DNA of 64,000 nt, taken from contig CAWAMJ010000002.1 of assembly GCA_963783085.1 (NCBI GenBank), positions 620,001 to 684,000 of the forward strand, written 5' to 3'. Shown here one piece after another: positions 55,832 through 64,000 of this stretch. A model generated the notes under the pieces. The model saw only the letters and a list, made by a program, of their open reading frames with translations. It was not told the origin of the DNA and made no database searches. The DNA is from CAVYUC01 sp963783085. Its GTDB lineage: Bacteria > Bacteroidota > Bacteroidia > Bacteroidales > Prolixibacteraceae. Position 1 is the stretch's first letter, and the number at the start of each line of letters is the position of its first letter. The position numbers were made by a program, and so were the translations under genes.

Positions 55832-56293
55832 CGGATAGTTCCATCCAATTAAACCGGCCGTGCCACCTGCCTGCGCTGGTGTTAAAATCTCCGTATCTTC
55901 AATTTAAACCGGATAAAAATTAACCGGAAACCGAAAAATCATTTTCCAATCCGCAATTATTGGCATTGGGGAAAATGAATTCAAGGCCAAAACCTTCAAC
56001 AAAAAATTGTAGAAAAATTCCACAGTTTTTGAAGCCGTTGCCGGTTGATAAAAATATAAATACCTGATAAAAAGCTTTTAAAATACGTAGCCGATCCGTC
56101 CGTCTGTTTTTGGTATAATTCTTCATTGAGAAACCTAACACAGATGATGATAAAACCAAATTTCTTCGACAAACGAACCCATTGGAGATAAAAACCGGAG
56201 GATATCAGGCTGGAAGTATTCAGAAATATTTCCTCACAACAAATTAAAATCAGACACGTATGCTAACGTATACAATTAGGAAAGAGGCGCTTC
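55832..56293. other. Intergenic region before the duplicated GT4 gene
   Basis: No gene recognised in 462 nt. Two copies of ACGTAT (around 56258-56270) lie shortly before the gene. No clear TAnnTTTG box was found. Confidence 0.5.
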
Positions 56294-57472
56294 ATGAAAG
56301 TTTTAATAAGTACAGACAATTTGGGAGATAGCTACAATTGTTCGCTGGATTTGGCTGAAAAGTTGGAAAATCATGGCATTGAAGTGATTCTGGCCGTTAC
56401 CGGACAAATCATCACAAAAAAGCAAAAAAAAGAACTTCAGCCATTCCACCATTATTTTGCTGAATTTAAGCCCGAATGGATGGAAAACTCCTGGAACGAC
56501 ATTGGCGAAGCAGGAAAATGGCTAATGAAAATCCATCGCCAAGTGGGGCCCGACCTGGTACATTTAAACTCCTTTTCGATGGGAAACCTTTCCTGGAATG
56601 TACCGGTAATTAATGCCATTCATCACTGCCCCATCAGCCGCTGCAGGGCAGTTTACAGCAAGCCAACCATGCGGTGGAACAAATACCGCCAAATGGCACA
56701 GCAGGCGCTGCGTAATGCGAATGTGGTTGTTGCTCCGTCGCGAACCATGCTTTCAGCAACCGAAAAATTGTACGGACCGTTCAAAAGCAGCCGCGTTATT
56801 GCCAACGGCAAAGATTCGTACAATTACAAAAGCGACGTAAAAGAAAAATACGTTTTCAGCGCCGGGAGGTTGTGGGACGAAGCAAAAAATTTGTCGCTCA
56901 TTTTAAAGGCGGCGCCAAAAATCAACTACCCCATTTACCTCGCTTGCGAAAGACACAAAATCAGGCATAAAAAAATTCCGCAAAATGTTTTTTTCACTGA
57001 AGAACTGCGACAAGACCAACTGATTGACTGGCTGGCGAATGCATTTATTTTTCTGCTGCCATCGAAATACGAACCATTTGGATATCCGTTTGTGGAAGCT
57101 GCCTTTTCAAAATGTACATTAATCGGCGGTGATATACCGTCGTTGCGGGAAGTTTGGCAGGATGCCATGTTTTATGTGGACGATGCAGAAAGCCTGGCTG
57201 AAACGGTTAACGGCCTGATGGAAAATAAAGAAATCATGTATTTATACGGCCAGAAAGCTTACGAACGGGCGCATGAAAATTACACCGTCGAAAAAATGGT
57301 GCGGCACTACCACGAATTATACGAACATGCAGTTGAGCTGGAACCGCTCCGGCAAAAAATGCCGATCCGCAGAAAGGACTACTTTCAGGACGTTGTAAAA
57401 CGATCGATGTCAGCAGAGAATAAATTAATGACTCTTCTTTCCAATACCTTTTGCAAGTATTTCAAAAAATGA
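56294..57472 (+). CDS. Glycosyltransferase family 4 protein, diverged copy of the 50222 gene
   Basis: 392 residues, clearly paralogous to the 50222-51298 protein: TDNLGDSYNCSLDLAEKLEN, PDLVHLNSFSMGNLSWNVPV, GRLWDEAKNLSLILKAAP and PFGYPFVEAAFSKCTLIGG align block by block. The catalytic region is kept. An extra 30-residue basic tail (RRKDYFQDVVKRS) is unique to this copy. It is separated from the cluster by 462 nt and so may have its own promoter. It probably transfers a related sugar. Confidence 0.88.
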   Translation: MKVLISTDNLGDSYNCSLDLAEKLENHGIEVILAVTGQIITKKQKKELQPFHHYFAEFKPEWMENSWNDIGEAGKWLMKIHRQVGPDLVHLNSFSMGNLSWNVPVINAIHHCPISRCRAVYSKPTMRWNKYRQMAQQALRNANVVVAPSRTMLSATEKLYGPFKSSRVIANGKDSYNYKSDVKEKYVFSAGRLWDEAKNLSLILKAAPKINYPIYLACERHKIRHKKIPQNVFFTEELRQDQLIDWLANAFIFLLPSKYEPFGYPFVEAAFSKCTLIGGDIPSLREVWQDAMFYVDDAESLAETVNGLMENKEIMYLYGQKAYERAHENYTVEKMVRHYHELYEHAVELEPLRQKMPIRRKDYFQDVVKRSMSAENKLMTLLSNTFCKYFKK

Positions 57473-57901
57473 TTTATCAAAATCGTATTTCAACAAATAA
57501 AACTGAATAGCCGCAATTCCTAACCAGGGAAACTGAATATAACCAAAAGGAGTTATTAAAATCAGAAAGACGGATGTCCCAATCAATCCAAGTTTCACTT
57601 TACGATGTTTACTTAAAATCAATAAGCCCATTATCAGCTGAAACACCGCAACAATAAGTATGAATAATACCGGAGCCTTTGATACGATATCCGAGAATAT
57701 CGTCCGATAAACAGCGATGAACGAGGCTTCCCCCATCTGAACAGTAGGTGCGGGGTCGGTAAAAGCATTGACCAAATTGATGGCTGTTGCCATAATTAAA
57801 TAAAAAAACCCAAGAAAAATACGACCAATGTTTGGTTTTGCGAGACATAATATCACTACAAACGCGACAAAACCAATGCTCCAAAGAATCTTTTCATCCA
57901 T
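57425..57901 (-). CDS. Small four-helix membrane protein
   Basis: 158 residues with four hydrophobic segments (for example IGFVAFVVILCLAKPNIG and PVLFILIVAVFQLIMGLLIL). Its layout resembles DoxX-like proteins but no family motif is clear. The 3' end overlaps the convergent glycosyltransferase gene by 48 nt. Confidence 0.7.
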   Translation of the reverse strand: MDEKILWSIGFVAFVVILCLAKPNIGRIFLGFFYLIMATAINLVNAFTDPAPTVQMGEASFIAVYRTIFSDIVSKAPVLFILIVAVFQLIMGLLILSKHRKVKLGLIGTSVFLILITPFGYIQFPWLGIAAIQFYLLKYDFDKSFFEILAKGIGKKSH

Positions 57902-58330
57902 TTCATTTTGTTTTTCTGAGACGCACTCAGGTTTAACTTTGGTTCAGTTGGTTTAAAATTAGCTTAAACCAGGCAATTTCCACCAATAAAAACAAAAAAA
58001 TACCCACCGGGTAACCCCCTAGTTTCTTCATTCCGGTGATATTTATAATCCTGCGCAGGGAGAAATTATATTGAACAGCCGTTCCTATCGATTAATTTTT
58101 TAAGAAAACCATCAATGGGAACGGGAACGGTTACGTCGGCGATCGCTGTCTCTTTTGCATACGTCTACCGGTGAGGCATTTTTTCGGGCATAATTTTTTA
58201 CCTTCTGAACCACTTTCCTGTTTGATGCTAAATTTTTGCACAGTAATTTTACAGGTGAAAATCATTTGCTGATTTGTCTGATTTACTGGTTTTTTCAACA
58301 TTCGAATTGTACAGTTTTATTTGAAAATAA
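57902..58330. other. Intergenic region with inverted repeat before the small membrane protein gene
   Basis: A perfect 7-bp inverted repeat, GGTTTAA (57950-57956) and TTAAACC (57964-57970), lies about 50 nt upstream of the minus-strand gene's start and could be an operator. No gene or RNA is recognisable in the rest. Confidence 0.4.
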
Positions 58331-59830
58331 ATGAAAAAATTCATCGTCAGGATCGTTGCAGGCATCGTTCATTCTGAAACAAAAAGATGGAAAAAGAACC
58401 CTGTCCGCACCCAGGAAAAAATTCTCAGTAAATTGATTAGGAAAGGTAAAAAAACGGATTTTGGAAAAGATCATCATTTTGGGGAAATAAAATGTTACGA
58501 GGATTTTAAACAGCATGTGCCCATCAGGGAATACGAACAATTCAGAAGTTACATCGATAAAATAAAAAATGGCGCGTCTGATGTGTTATGGCCGGGCAAG
58601 CCTTCCTATTTATGCAAAACCTCGGGAACAACATCGGGAAGCAAATACATACCGCTTACCAAAGATGCTTTACCGAATCACCTTAATTCTGCACGGAACG
58701 TTATGCTGAATTATATTCATGAAACCGGCAGAATGGATTTTATCAATGGAAAAATGATATTTATTCAGGGAAGTCCGGTTTTGGATTCAACAAACGGAAT
58801 ACCTACAGGGAGACTTTCGGGCATCGTGGCGCACCACATTCCCGGATATTTGAAGAAAAACCGGATGCCATCCATGAGCACAAACAGCATTAGCGACTGG
58901 GAACAAAAAATCGATACCATAGCAGACGAAACTGTTCATGAGAACATGACGTTAATCAGTGGAATACCGCCATGGTTGCTGATGTATTTCAAAAAGCTGA
59001 TCGAAAAATCGGGCAGGAAACAGATAAAAGACATTTTTCCAAACTTCAACCTGCTGATTACCGGAGGCGTAAATTTCGCCCCTTATAAAAACCTGTTTGA
59101 TCAATTAATTGGAAAACCAGTTGATACACTGGAAGTTTATCCAGCCTCGGAAGGTTTTTTTGCCTATCAGGACAACCTGGAACAGGATGGATTATTGTTG
59201 CTGTTGAAGGAAGGAATATTCTATGAGTTTATTGAAGTAAAGGATGTGCATAAGAAAAATCCAAACCGGTGCTCAATTAAAGATGTTAAAACGAATGTGA
59301 ATTATGCGCTGGTAATTAGTTCGAACGCAGGGTTATGGGGTTATCTGATTGGCGATACGGTTAAATTTACTTCCCTGAACCCGCATAAAATAGTGATTAC
59401 CGGAAGGATCGGTCATTTTACATCAGCATTTGGTGAACATTTGATAACCGAAGAGGTGGAATCTGCCCTGTCAGAAATAATTTCAGAGGTTAATGCAGAA
59501 ATAGTTGAATTCACTGTTGCACCGCAGGTTAACCCTTCCGAAGATGAATTGCCATACCATGAATGGTTTATCGAATTTAAAGTCAAACCAAATGATTTAC
59601 CTGTTTTTGCCCAAAAGCTTGATAAGAAAGTCGGGTCGAGGAATCCCTATTACAAGGATCTGATTGAGGGGAAAGTACTTCAGACTTTAAAAATAAGACC
59701 GGTAGTGCATGATGGATTTCAGTCATTCATGAAAAAAGAAGGAAAACTCGGAGGGCAAAATAAAATTATCCACTTATCGAACGATCGGAAAATAGCTGAC
59801 AAACTCATCGAATTTACAACTTATTTTTAA
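58331..59830 (+). CDS. GH3-family acyl-acid-amido synthetase
   Basis: 499 residues of the GH3 auxin-responsive-protein family. The ATP-binding TSGTTSGSKYIPLT lies near residue 97, YPASEGFF holds the second adenylation motif, and VISSNAGLWGYLIGDTVKF the third. Plant members join amino acids to hormone acids; bacterial ones are mostly uncharacterised. Substrates cannot be inferred. The 3' end overlaps the convergent PQQ-type gene by 17 nt. Confidence 0.9.
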   Translation: MKKFIVRIVAGIVHSETKRWKKNPVRTQEKILSKLIRKGKKTDFGKDHHFGEIKCYEDFKQHVPIREYEQFRSYIDKIKNGASDVLWPGKPSYLCKTSGTTSGSKYIPLTKDALPNHLNSARNVMLNYIHETGRMDFINGKMIFIQGSPVLDSTNGIPTGRLSGIVAHHIPGYLKKNRMPSMSTNSISDWEQKIDTIADETVHENMTLISGIPPWLLMYFKKLIEKSGRKQIKDIFPNFNLLITGGVNFAPYKNLFDQLIGKPVDTLEVYPASEGFFAYQDNLEQDGLLLLLKEGIFYEFIEVKDVHKKNPNRCSIKDVKTNVNYALVISSNAGLWGYLIGDTVKFTSLNPHKIVITGRIGHFTSAFGEHLITEEVESALSEIISEVNAEIVEFTVAPQVNPSEDELPYHEWFIEFKVKPNDLPVFAQKLDKKVGSRNPYYKDLIEGKVLQTLKIRPVVHDGFQSFMKKEGKLGGQNKIIHLSNDRKIADKLIEFTTYF

Positions 59831-61562
59831 CCGGAGTGTTCCTTCCCCCTTTCACATAATATACGCCAATGGCAGGAGAATTATGGCCAAATTCTTTCCG
59901 AACGTAGGTGAGTATTTGGGCAATCTCTTCATCGCTTAAGTAATCGAGAGGGGGCATTACACCGTCGAAAGCTTTACCATTCACTTCAATCGGTCCGCTT
60001 AATCCACTCATAACAACACTGATAAGCCTGCCCTGATCGCCAGTTACCCATTCGGAACCGGCAATGGATGGAAACCTGCTGCCATCACCTTTGCCATCGG
60101 CCATGTGGCAGGAGCCGCAGTATTTCATATACAGTTTCTCGCCTGCTTCGGCTGTCAGCGGCGTGAGATCATCCTTAATTTCATCGGGAGTTTTTATGTT
60201 TGGCTGCATTTTACGTTGTTCTGTTTGTGCCAGTTGTGCCGGCCCAAAATCATTTTTATCGCCTTTGAACATGACGCGCCAGATTTTCCCATGTTCACTT
60301 TCGCTGATGTACAATGAACCGTCGGGCCCTTCGGCAATTCCCATGGGCCTGTATCCGGCATCATCGGTTTCAAAAATGGTATCCGCCTGCGAAAAACCAT
60401 CAGCAAAAACTTCCCATTGTCCGGGTTCTCCGTTTATAAACGGAACAAAAGCAACAAAATAACCAGCCTGCGGATAAGGAAACCGGATGGTTGAACCATG
60501 AAAAGCGATAAACGCTCCGTTTTTATAATGCTCAGGAAACTGATCTCCCTGGTAAAAATGAAGGTCGTTCGGCGCCCAATGCCCGGGAAAACCAATGATG
60601 GGCTGCGTGTAACGGGCTCCGTCAGCCTCCTTCTTTCCATCACCGCCATATTCCGGATTAAGCAGTTTTTTTCCCTGCATCTGGTCGTAATAATAATAGG
60701 GCCAGCCGGCGTCGGCGCCATCTTTTATCCGGAGGAATTCTTCGGAAGGCAACATTGCGCTTTGCCACGGACTAAAATATTCCGGCCAGTTGCGGTTGAG
60801 GTTATCTCTTCCGTGCTGAAGGGCATACAGTGTATTGTCCTGGCGGTTCCATTCCATGCCCACCACACTTCGGATACCGGTGGCATAACGGTAGCCATCG
60901 GTTTGAAGCTGCCCCGGTTTGTTTGCATCAAATTGCCAGATACCGGCATGCCACTCCAGTTCCGGACAAGGGTCTTGCCCCGGTGCGCCGGGCTCCCATC
61001 TCCGATCCTGTACCTGGCATATATCATCGGGCGAACCGAACGGAACATACATATTACCTTCCTCATCAAATGCAATCGGTTTGGCAATGTGCATGTATCC
61101 GTATTCCGTACTTCGGTAATCATCGGTGAGCATTACCTCCGGCTTGCTTTCCGGAACCAGCTTTCCGGGTGTCAGTTTTTGCCTGATAACCTTACTTGCC
61201 GTACTGAAATAGATATAGCCGTTATAAATGCGCATCGCCGTGGCATAATGACCGTCGGCGTCAAAAACGCCAAACCGCTGAATGACATCTGCTTTACCGT
61301 CGTTGCCTGTATCACGCAAGGCAATGTTTTCTCCCTGTTCATCGGCATAACGCATTTTGATGTAAATATCGCCGTTGGAGTTAACAGCCAGATGACGGGC
61401 AGATCCCAGACTGTCTGCCACCACCACGGCTTCAAATTCTCCGGGCAAAAATAATCCCCCGTTATCAGGGTCGCCGGGCGGCAACCTTTTTTCCTGATTT
61501 ACTGCACACTGAACCAAGATGACAACGAGCAGGAGAAAACAAAAACTTATTCCAGGTTTCAT
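59814..61562 (-). CDS. PQQ-dependent sugar dehydrogenase-like lipoprotein with C-terminal cytochrome c
   Basis: 582 residues. A lipoprotein signal ends LVVILVQC. A six-bladed propeller of the soluble glucose/sorbosone dehydrogenase type runs from about residue 45 to 420, with RSVVGMEWNRQDNTLYALQHG as a characteristic stretch and GYRPMGIAEGPDGSLYISES near its end. A cytochrome c domain follows, with CGSCHMADGKGD near residue 480 and a Met ligand candidate in GVMPPLDYL. It probably oxidises an aldose or similar substrate at the cell surface and passes electrons to heme c. Confidence 0.88.
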   Translation of the reverse strand: MKPGISFCFLLLVVILVQCAVNQEKRLPPGDPDNGGLFLPGEFEAVVVADSLGSARHLAVNSNGDIYIKMRYADEQGENIALRDTGNDGKADVIQRFGVFDADGHYATAMRIYNGYIYFSTASKVIRQKLTPGKLVPESKPEVMLTDDYRSTEYGYMHIAKPIAFDEEGNMYVPFGSPDDICQVQDRRWEPGAPGQDPCPELEWHAGIWQFDANKPGQLQTDGYRYATGIRSVVGMEWNRQDNTLYALQHGRDNLNRNWPEYFSPWQSAMLPSEEFLRIKDGADAGWPYYYYDQMQGKKLLNPEYGGDGKKEADGARYTQPIIGFPGHWAPNDLHFYQGDQFPEHYKNGAFIAFHGSTIRFPYPQAGYFVAFVPFINGEPGQWEVFADGFSQADTIFETDDAGYRPMGIAEGPDGSLYISESEHGKIWRVMFKGDKNDFGPAQLAQTEQRKMQPNIKTPDEIKDDLTPLTAEAGEKLYMKYCGSCHMADGKGDGSRFPSIAGSEWVTGDQGRLISVVMSGLSGPIEVNGKAFDGVMPPLDYLSDEEIAQILTYVRKEFGHNSPAIGVYYVKGGRNTPVKNKL

Positions 61563-62127
61563 AGTATGACAGATAATTTAGTCTGAACCTTCTGATTTTG
61601 AATATTTACTCATAAGTTATGAATAAATACTTTGTTTAGCGCAATCAGCTCGGTTGTAACTTACTGCAATTTTTTGTATGGGGTTACTGTTATAGGATTT
61701 TTGACACTTTCACATGTTTACGCTGAAAGGTATGGCGCCCTGACCAAACCTGAATGAAGACTTACAGCATTTTATGTGGAATAACAGAATATCTTGATAA
61801 AAGAAAATCATTGTTGTATTAATGGCCAGTATTTGAGTCCACTCCGAAAAGTCAAAAACCCCTAAATCCCCTCAAGGGGACTTTGAAGAGTTCATTGATT
61901 TTCAGCAAGTTCCCCTTTAGGGGTCAGGAGTAAAGAAGTTGAAAATCAATGAACTCAGACTTTTCGGAGCAGACTCAATATTTTATCCTTCAAATTTAAC
62001 CCCCAGCTTCAGCCGGGGGCAATAAATCCGCGGTATTTAAAGGCTTCAGCCGTTAATTTTTTATTTTACCGGACACTATTGAAAGAAAATATCAATCTGA
62101 CGTACTTAAATTGCGATTCCGGCGGGA
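61563..62127. other. Repeat-rich intergenic region
   Basis: Apart from the nested palindrome at 61831-61982 it contains a CCCCC (62000-62004) / GGGGG (62015-62019) hairpin and a GGCTTCAGCC motif near 62041 of the same kind as the 17 kb repeat. No gene. Confidence 0.6.
61831..61982. repeat. Nested palindromic element, about 150 bp (MITE-like)
   Basis: Outer arms of about 24 nt (near 61831-61854 and 61958-61982) share CTCCGAAAAGTC and GAGTC; an inner pair is GAGTTCATTGATTTTC (61889-61904) with GAAAATCAATGAACTC (61941-61956). The centre has paired CCCCTCAAGGGGACTT and AGTTCCCCTTTAGGGG. No transposase is present. Confidence 0.75.
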
Positions 62128-62673
62128 CTCCGGTCTTCCGCCTTCCATCTTCGGTCTTCCATCTTCCGTCTTCGGTCTTCCGTCTCCGGTCTCCGGTCTT
62201 CCGTCTCCGGTCTTCCATCTTCCGTCTTCGGTCTTCGGTCTCCGGTCTTCCGTCTCCGGTCTTCCATCTTCCGTCTTCGGTCTTCGGTCTCCGGTCTTCC
62301 GTCTCCGGTCTTCCGTCTTCCGTCTTCCGTCTTCCGTCTTCCGTCTTCCGTCTTCCGTCTCCGGTCTTCCGTCTTCCGTCTTCGGTCTTCCGTCTTCCGT
62401 CTCCGGTCTTCCGTCTTCCGTCTTCGGTCTTCCGTCTTCGGTCTTCCGTCTTCCGTCTTCGGTCTTCCGTCTTCCGTCTTCGGTCTTCCGTCTTCCGTCT
62501 TCCGTCTTCCGTCTTCGGTCTTCCGTCTTCCGTCTTCCGTCTTCCGTCTTCCGTCTTCCGTCTTCCGTCTTCCGTCTTCCGTCTTCCGTCTTCGGTCTTC
62601 CGTCTTCCGTCTTCCGTCTTCCGTCTTCCGTCTTCCGTCTTCCGTCTTCCGTCTTCCGTCTCCGGTCTCCGGT
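62128..62673. repeat. Minisatellite of 78 in-phase 7-bp units
   Basis: Units of 7 bp run from 62128 to 62673 (546 bp, exactly 78 units) without a phase slip at the points checked. The main unit is CTTCCGT, with CTTCGGT, CTCCGGT, CTTCCAT and one CTTCCGC as variants. None contains a stop codon in any frame, so the array is open in every frame on both strands, giving spurious long ORFs of repeated heptapeptides. It lies 7 bp after the FAD-oxidoreductase stop codon. Confidence 0.9.
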
Positions 62674-62679
62674 GGTCTT

Positions 62680-64000
62680 TCAATGCTCAAATTCCGCTCC
62701 CGATTTGATTTTATTCAGTCTCTCGCGCATAGTATTTAGGTGGTATTGATACACGTCGCGCGGGGAACAATTGTTTTCCTTACAAACCACAGCCGCGTAA
62801 CCGACAACAACCCCCATTTGGGTGGTGGTGTGCATCACCCGCGGACTACCGAGGCCAACATGTGTGGCCGAAAAACAACGTCCGGCCATGAATAAATTGT
62901 CGATGTCTTTGGAATACAAACAGCGGTAGGGAATTTTATACTGTTGAATTTTGGTAAATTCAGCTTCCGTCAGAAAATCGTATTTTCCGCCCCGGGGGTA
63001 GTGAATGTCGATGGCGCGGACTTCTTCCACAAATCCATCCTCAAAATCAGGATGATTAATTACATCGCTTTCCTTCAAAATGTAATCGCCCATTATTCGC
63101 CTCGATTCCCGCTTACCTGCCACATAAGCCATCCATTTCAGTTTCAGGTTGGCATTCGCCGGGTCCTGTTTCACGTTGTACCAGTTGCCATAAATGGCGC
63201 GGAACATGTGATCGCGGATTTCTTCGGCATCGTAAATCGTGTTCATCAGCAAACCATATTCCCAGAACCATTCTCCGCGTTTGGCTTCATAATCTTTGGC
63301 CACGTCCATCGCCCAGGGCACTTCTTTCCAGCCCACTTTCAGCTTGTCTTCCGGATTTGGATTATCTTCCGCTTCAATTTCCACGGAATTCCATAGAATA
63401 GAGTTTCCCATGGTCATATTATCGGCCTTTTCCGGGGCCAGCGATTCGTTAAATTCGTCGCGCGATTCGCGGCCCATCCGCACTTCGGCGCCTGCCCAGT
63501 AACCAATCCATCCGTCGCCGGTGGCATCCACAAACAACGGCGCTTCAAAACGGGTTTCTTTGTGCGTATGTGTATTAAAACAGTCCACAGCGGTAATTTT
63601 ATTTCCCTGTTTGTGTACGGTGTAAGCGCGGGTATTCAAAAAAACCGAAATGTTCTTTTCCGCATTAACGACCATGTTGATGGTATCGGTTGCATGGATT
63701 GCCCCGGCGTCGCCATTGGGATAATGTTGCGAACCCAGTTCCTGCACGATTGTGTAAAACTCAAGCCCTTCGGTATGCACCCGAATCTCCTTGCTTGCGT
63801 TCCCGCCCAGCACCGGCCGGTCGTTGATCAACGCCACTTTTAATCCCTGACGTGCAGCAGCCACTGCCGCTCCGCATCCTGCCAGTCCGCCGCCCACTAC
63901 AACCAAATCAAATTTACCCGCATCTTCAGGAGGTGGAATTCCCAGCTTTTCTTTCCGCCAGGCTGTCATTTCCTCCAGTTCAACCGGGGGGAAATCGTTT
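62680..64000 (-). CDS. FAD-dependent oxidoreductase, 5' end beyond window
   Basis: 429 residues from the first internal ATG at 63969, but the frame remains open upstream to 63999 (reading NDFPPVELEE before that Met), so the gene starts outside the window. FAD-binding VVVGGGLAGCGAAVAAARQG (near residue 24), DATGDGWIGYWAGAEV and the C-terminal FMAGRCFSATHVGLGSPRVM match the FAD_oxidored family. Substrate unknown; relatives occur in polysaccharide-use regions of Bacteroidota. The stop codon is directly beside the minisatellite. Confidence 0.9.
   Translation of the reverse strand, partial: NDFPPVELEEMTAWRKEKLGIPPPEDAGKFDLVVVGGGLAGCGAAVAAARQGLKVALINDRPVLGGNASKEIRVHTEGLEFYTIVQELGSQHYPNGDAGAIHATDTINMVVNAEKNISVFLNTRAYTVHKQGNKITAVDCFNTHTHKETRFEAPLFVDATGDGWIGYWAGAEVRMGRESRDEFNESLAPEKADNMTMGNSILWNSVEIEAEDNPNPEDKLKVGWKEVPWAMDVAKDYEAKRGEWFWEYGLLMNTIYDAEEIRDHMFRAIYGNWYNVKQDPANANLKLKWMAYVAGKRESRRIMGDYILKESDVINHPDFEDGFVEEVRAIDIHYPRGGKYDFLTEAEFTKIQQYKIPYRCLYSKDIDNLFMAGRCFSATHVGLGSPRVMHTTTQMGVVVGYAAVVCKENNCSPRDVYQYHLNTMRERLNKIKSGAEFEH

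Noticed and set aside
60498..61454. 318-residue plus-strand ORF opposite the PQQ-type gene
   Set aside because: Shadow of a conserved propeller gene.
62066..62749. Four long overlapping ORFs (about 194-212 aa) with RRKTEDG or SSVFRLP repeats
   Set aside because: They exist only because the 7-bp repeat has no stop codon in any frame; codons change meaning with frame and no domain or start signal supports translation.
1..64000. tRNA genes, rRNA, CRISPR arrays, prophage or intact insertion sequences
   Set aside because: None could be supported; TTCGA-like words found all fall within protein genes.

Overview
The window looks like a chromosomal segment of a Bacteroidota bacterium, most likely Bacteroidales/Marinilabiliales (Prolixibacteraceae-like; this placement is inference). 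Supporting signs are two SusC-type TonB-dependent receptors, a DUF4249 lipoprotein, a type IX secretion (T9SS) C-terminal sorting domain, a DUF3822-rsmD pair, an EF-G2 paralogue, and promoters of the Bacteroidota TTG-N18/19-TAnnTTTG type. No rRNA, tRNA, CRISPR array, prophage or intact insertion sequence was seen.

Layout. 0-8 kb: a peptidase-type ABC exporter cut by the left edge, a Rof-like small protein, a CDF metal exporter, a T9SS-exported repeat protein, and a DUF4249/TonB-receptor pair whose receptor is frameshifted. 8.1-14.4 kb: a six-gene sulfite-reductase/siroheme operon on the minus strand. It is preceded by a short Cys/Met-rich leader ORF, a complementary antiterminator segment and an intrinsic terminator ending 15 nt before the first gene. 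This is a complete candidate for ribosome-mediated cysteine attenuation and is the clearest regulatory novelty here. 14.8-23.1 kb: an EF-G2-like factor with the catalytic switch-II His replaced by Met, a frameshifted App1-type phosphatase, a MATE exporter, a pentapeptide-repeat protein and a second frameshifted TonB receptor. 23.3-26.1 kb: two cytochrome bd-superfamily-like membrane subunits, each with its own C-terminal cytochrome c. 26-33 kb: MsrA, a YciI-like protein, a DUF1080 protein, a phosphohexomutase, a decayed ParE-type toxin beside its small antitoxin, and rfbDCA for dTDP-L-rhamnose. 33.5-44.8 kb: mostly housekeeping genes (ribosomal protein S1 with a long acidic leader, STAS protein, RNase Z, RecD-like helicase, DUF3822, RsmD, CbpA-like co-chaperone, thioredoxins, PdxH, SDR).

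45.0-57.5 kb: a tightly packed plus-strand cluster. It holds an NAD-dependent epimerase, a fusion of a glycosidase-like TIM barrel to a second epimerase, an MDR dehydrogenase, a Gfo/Idh/MocA oxidoreductase, a GT4 glycosyltransferase, three CgeB-like glycosyltransferases, a DoxX membrane protein and a TIGR04290-like methyltransferase, followed by a diverged copy of the GT4 gene. Together these look like a dedicated pathway for a modified glycan or glycoconjugate whose product I cannot name.

57.4-64 kb: a small membrane protein, a GH3-type acyl-amido synthetase, a PQQ-type dehydrogenase/cytochrome c lipoprotein, a large nested palindrome, a 546-bp tandem array of 78 in-phase 7-bp units, and an FAD-dependent oxidoreductase cut by the right edge. 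Three genes between 6.4 and 21.8 kb (two receptors and the phosphatase) each look interrupted by a single extra base. That is either local gene decay or assembly error, and read data would decide.
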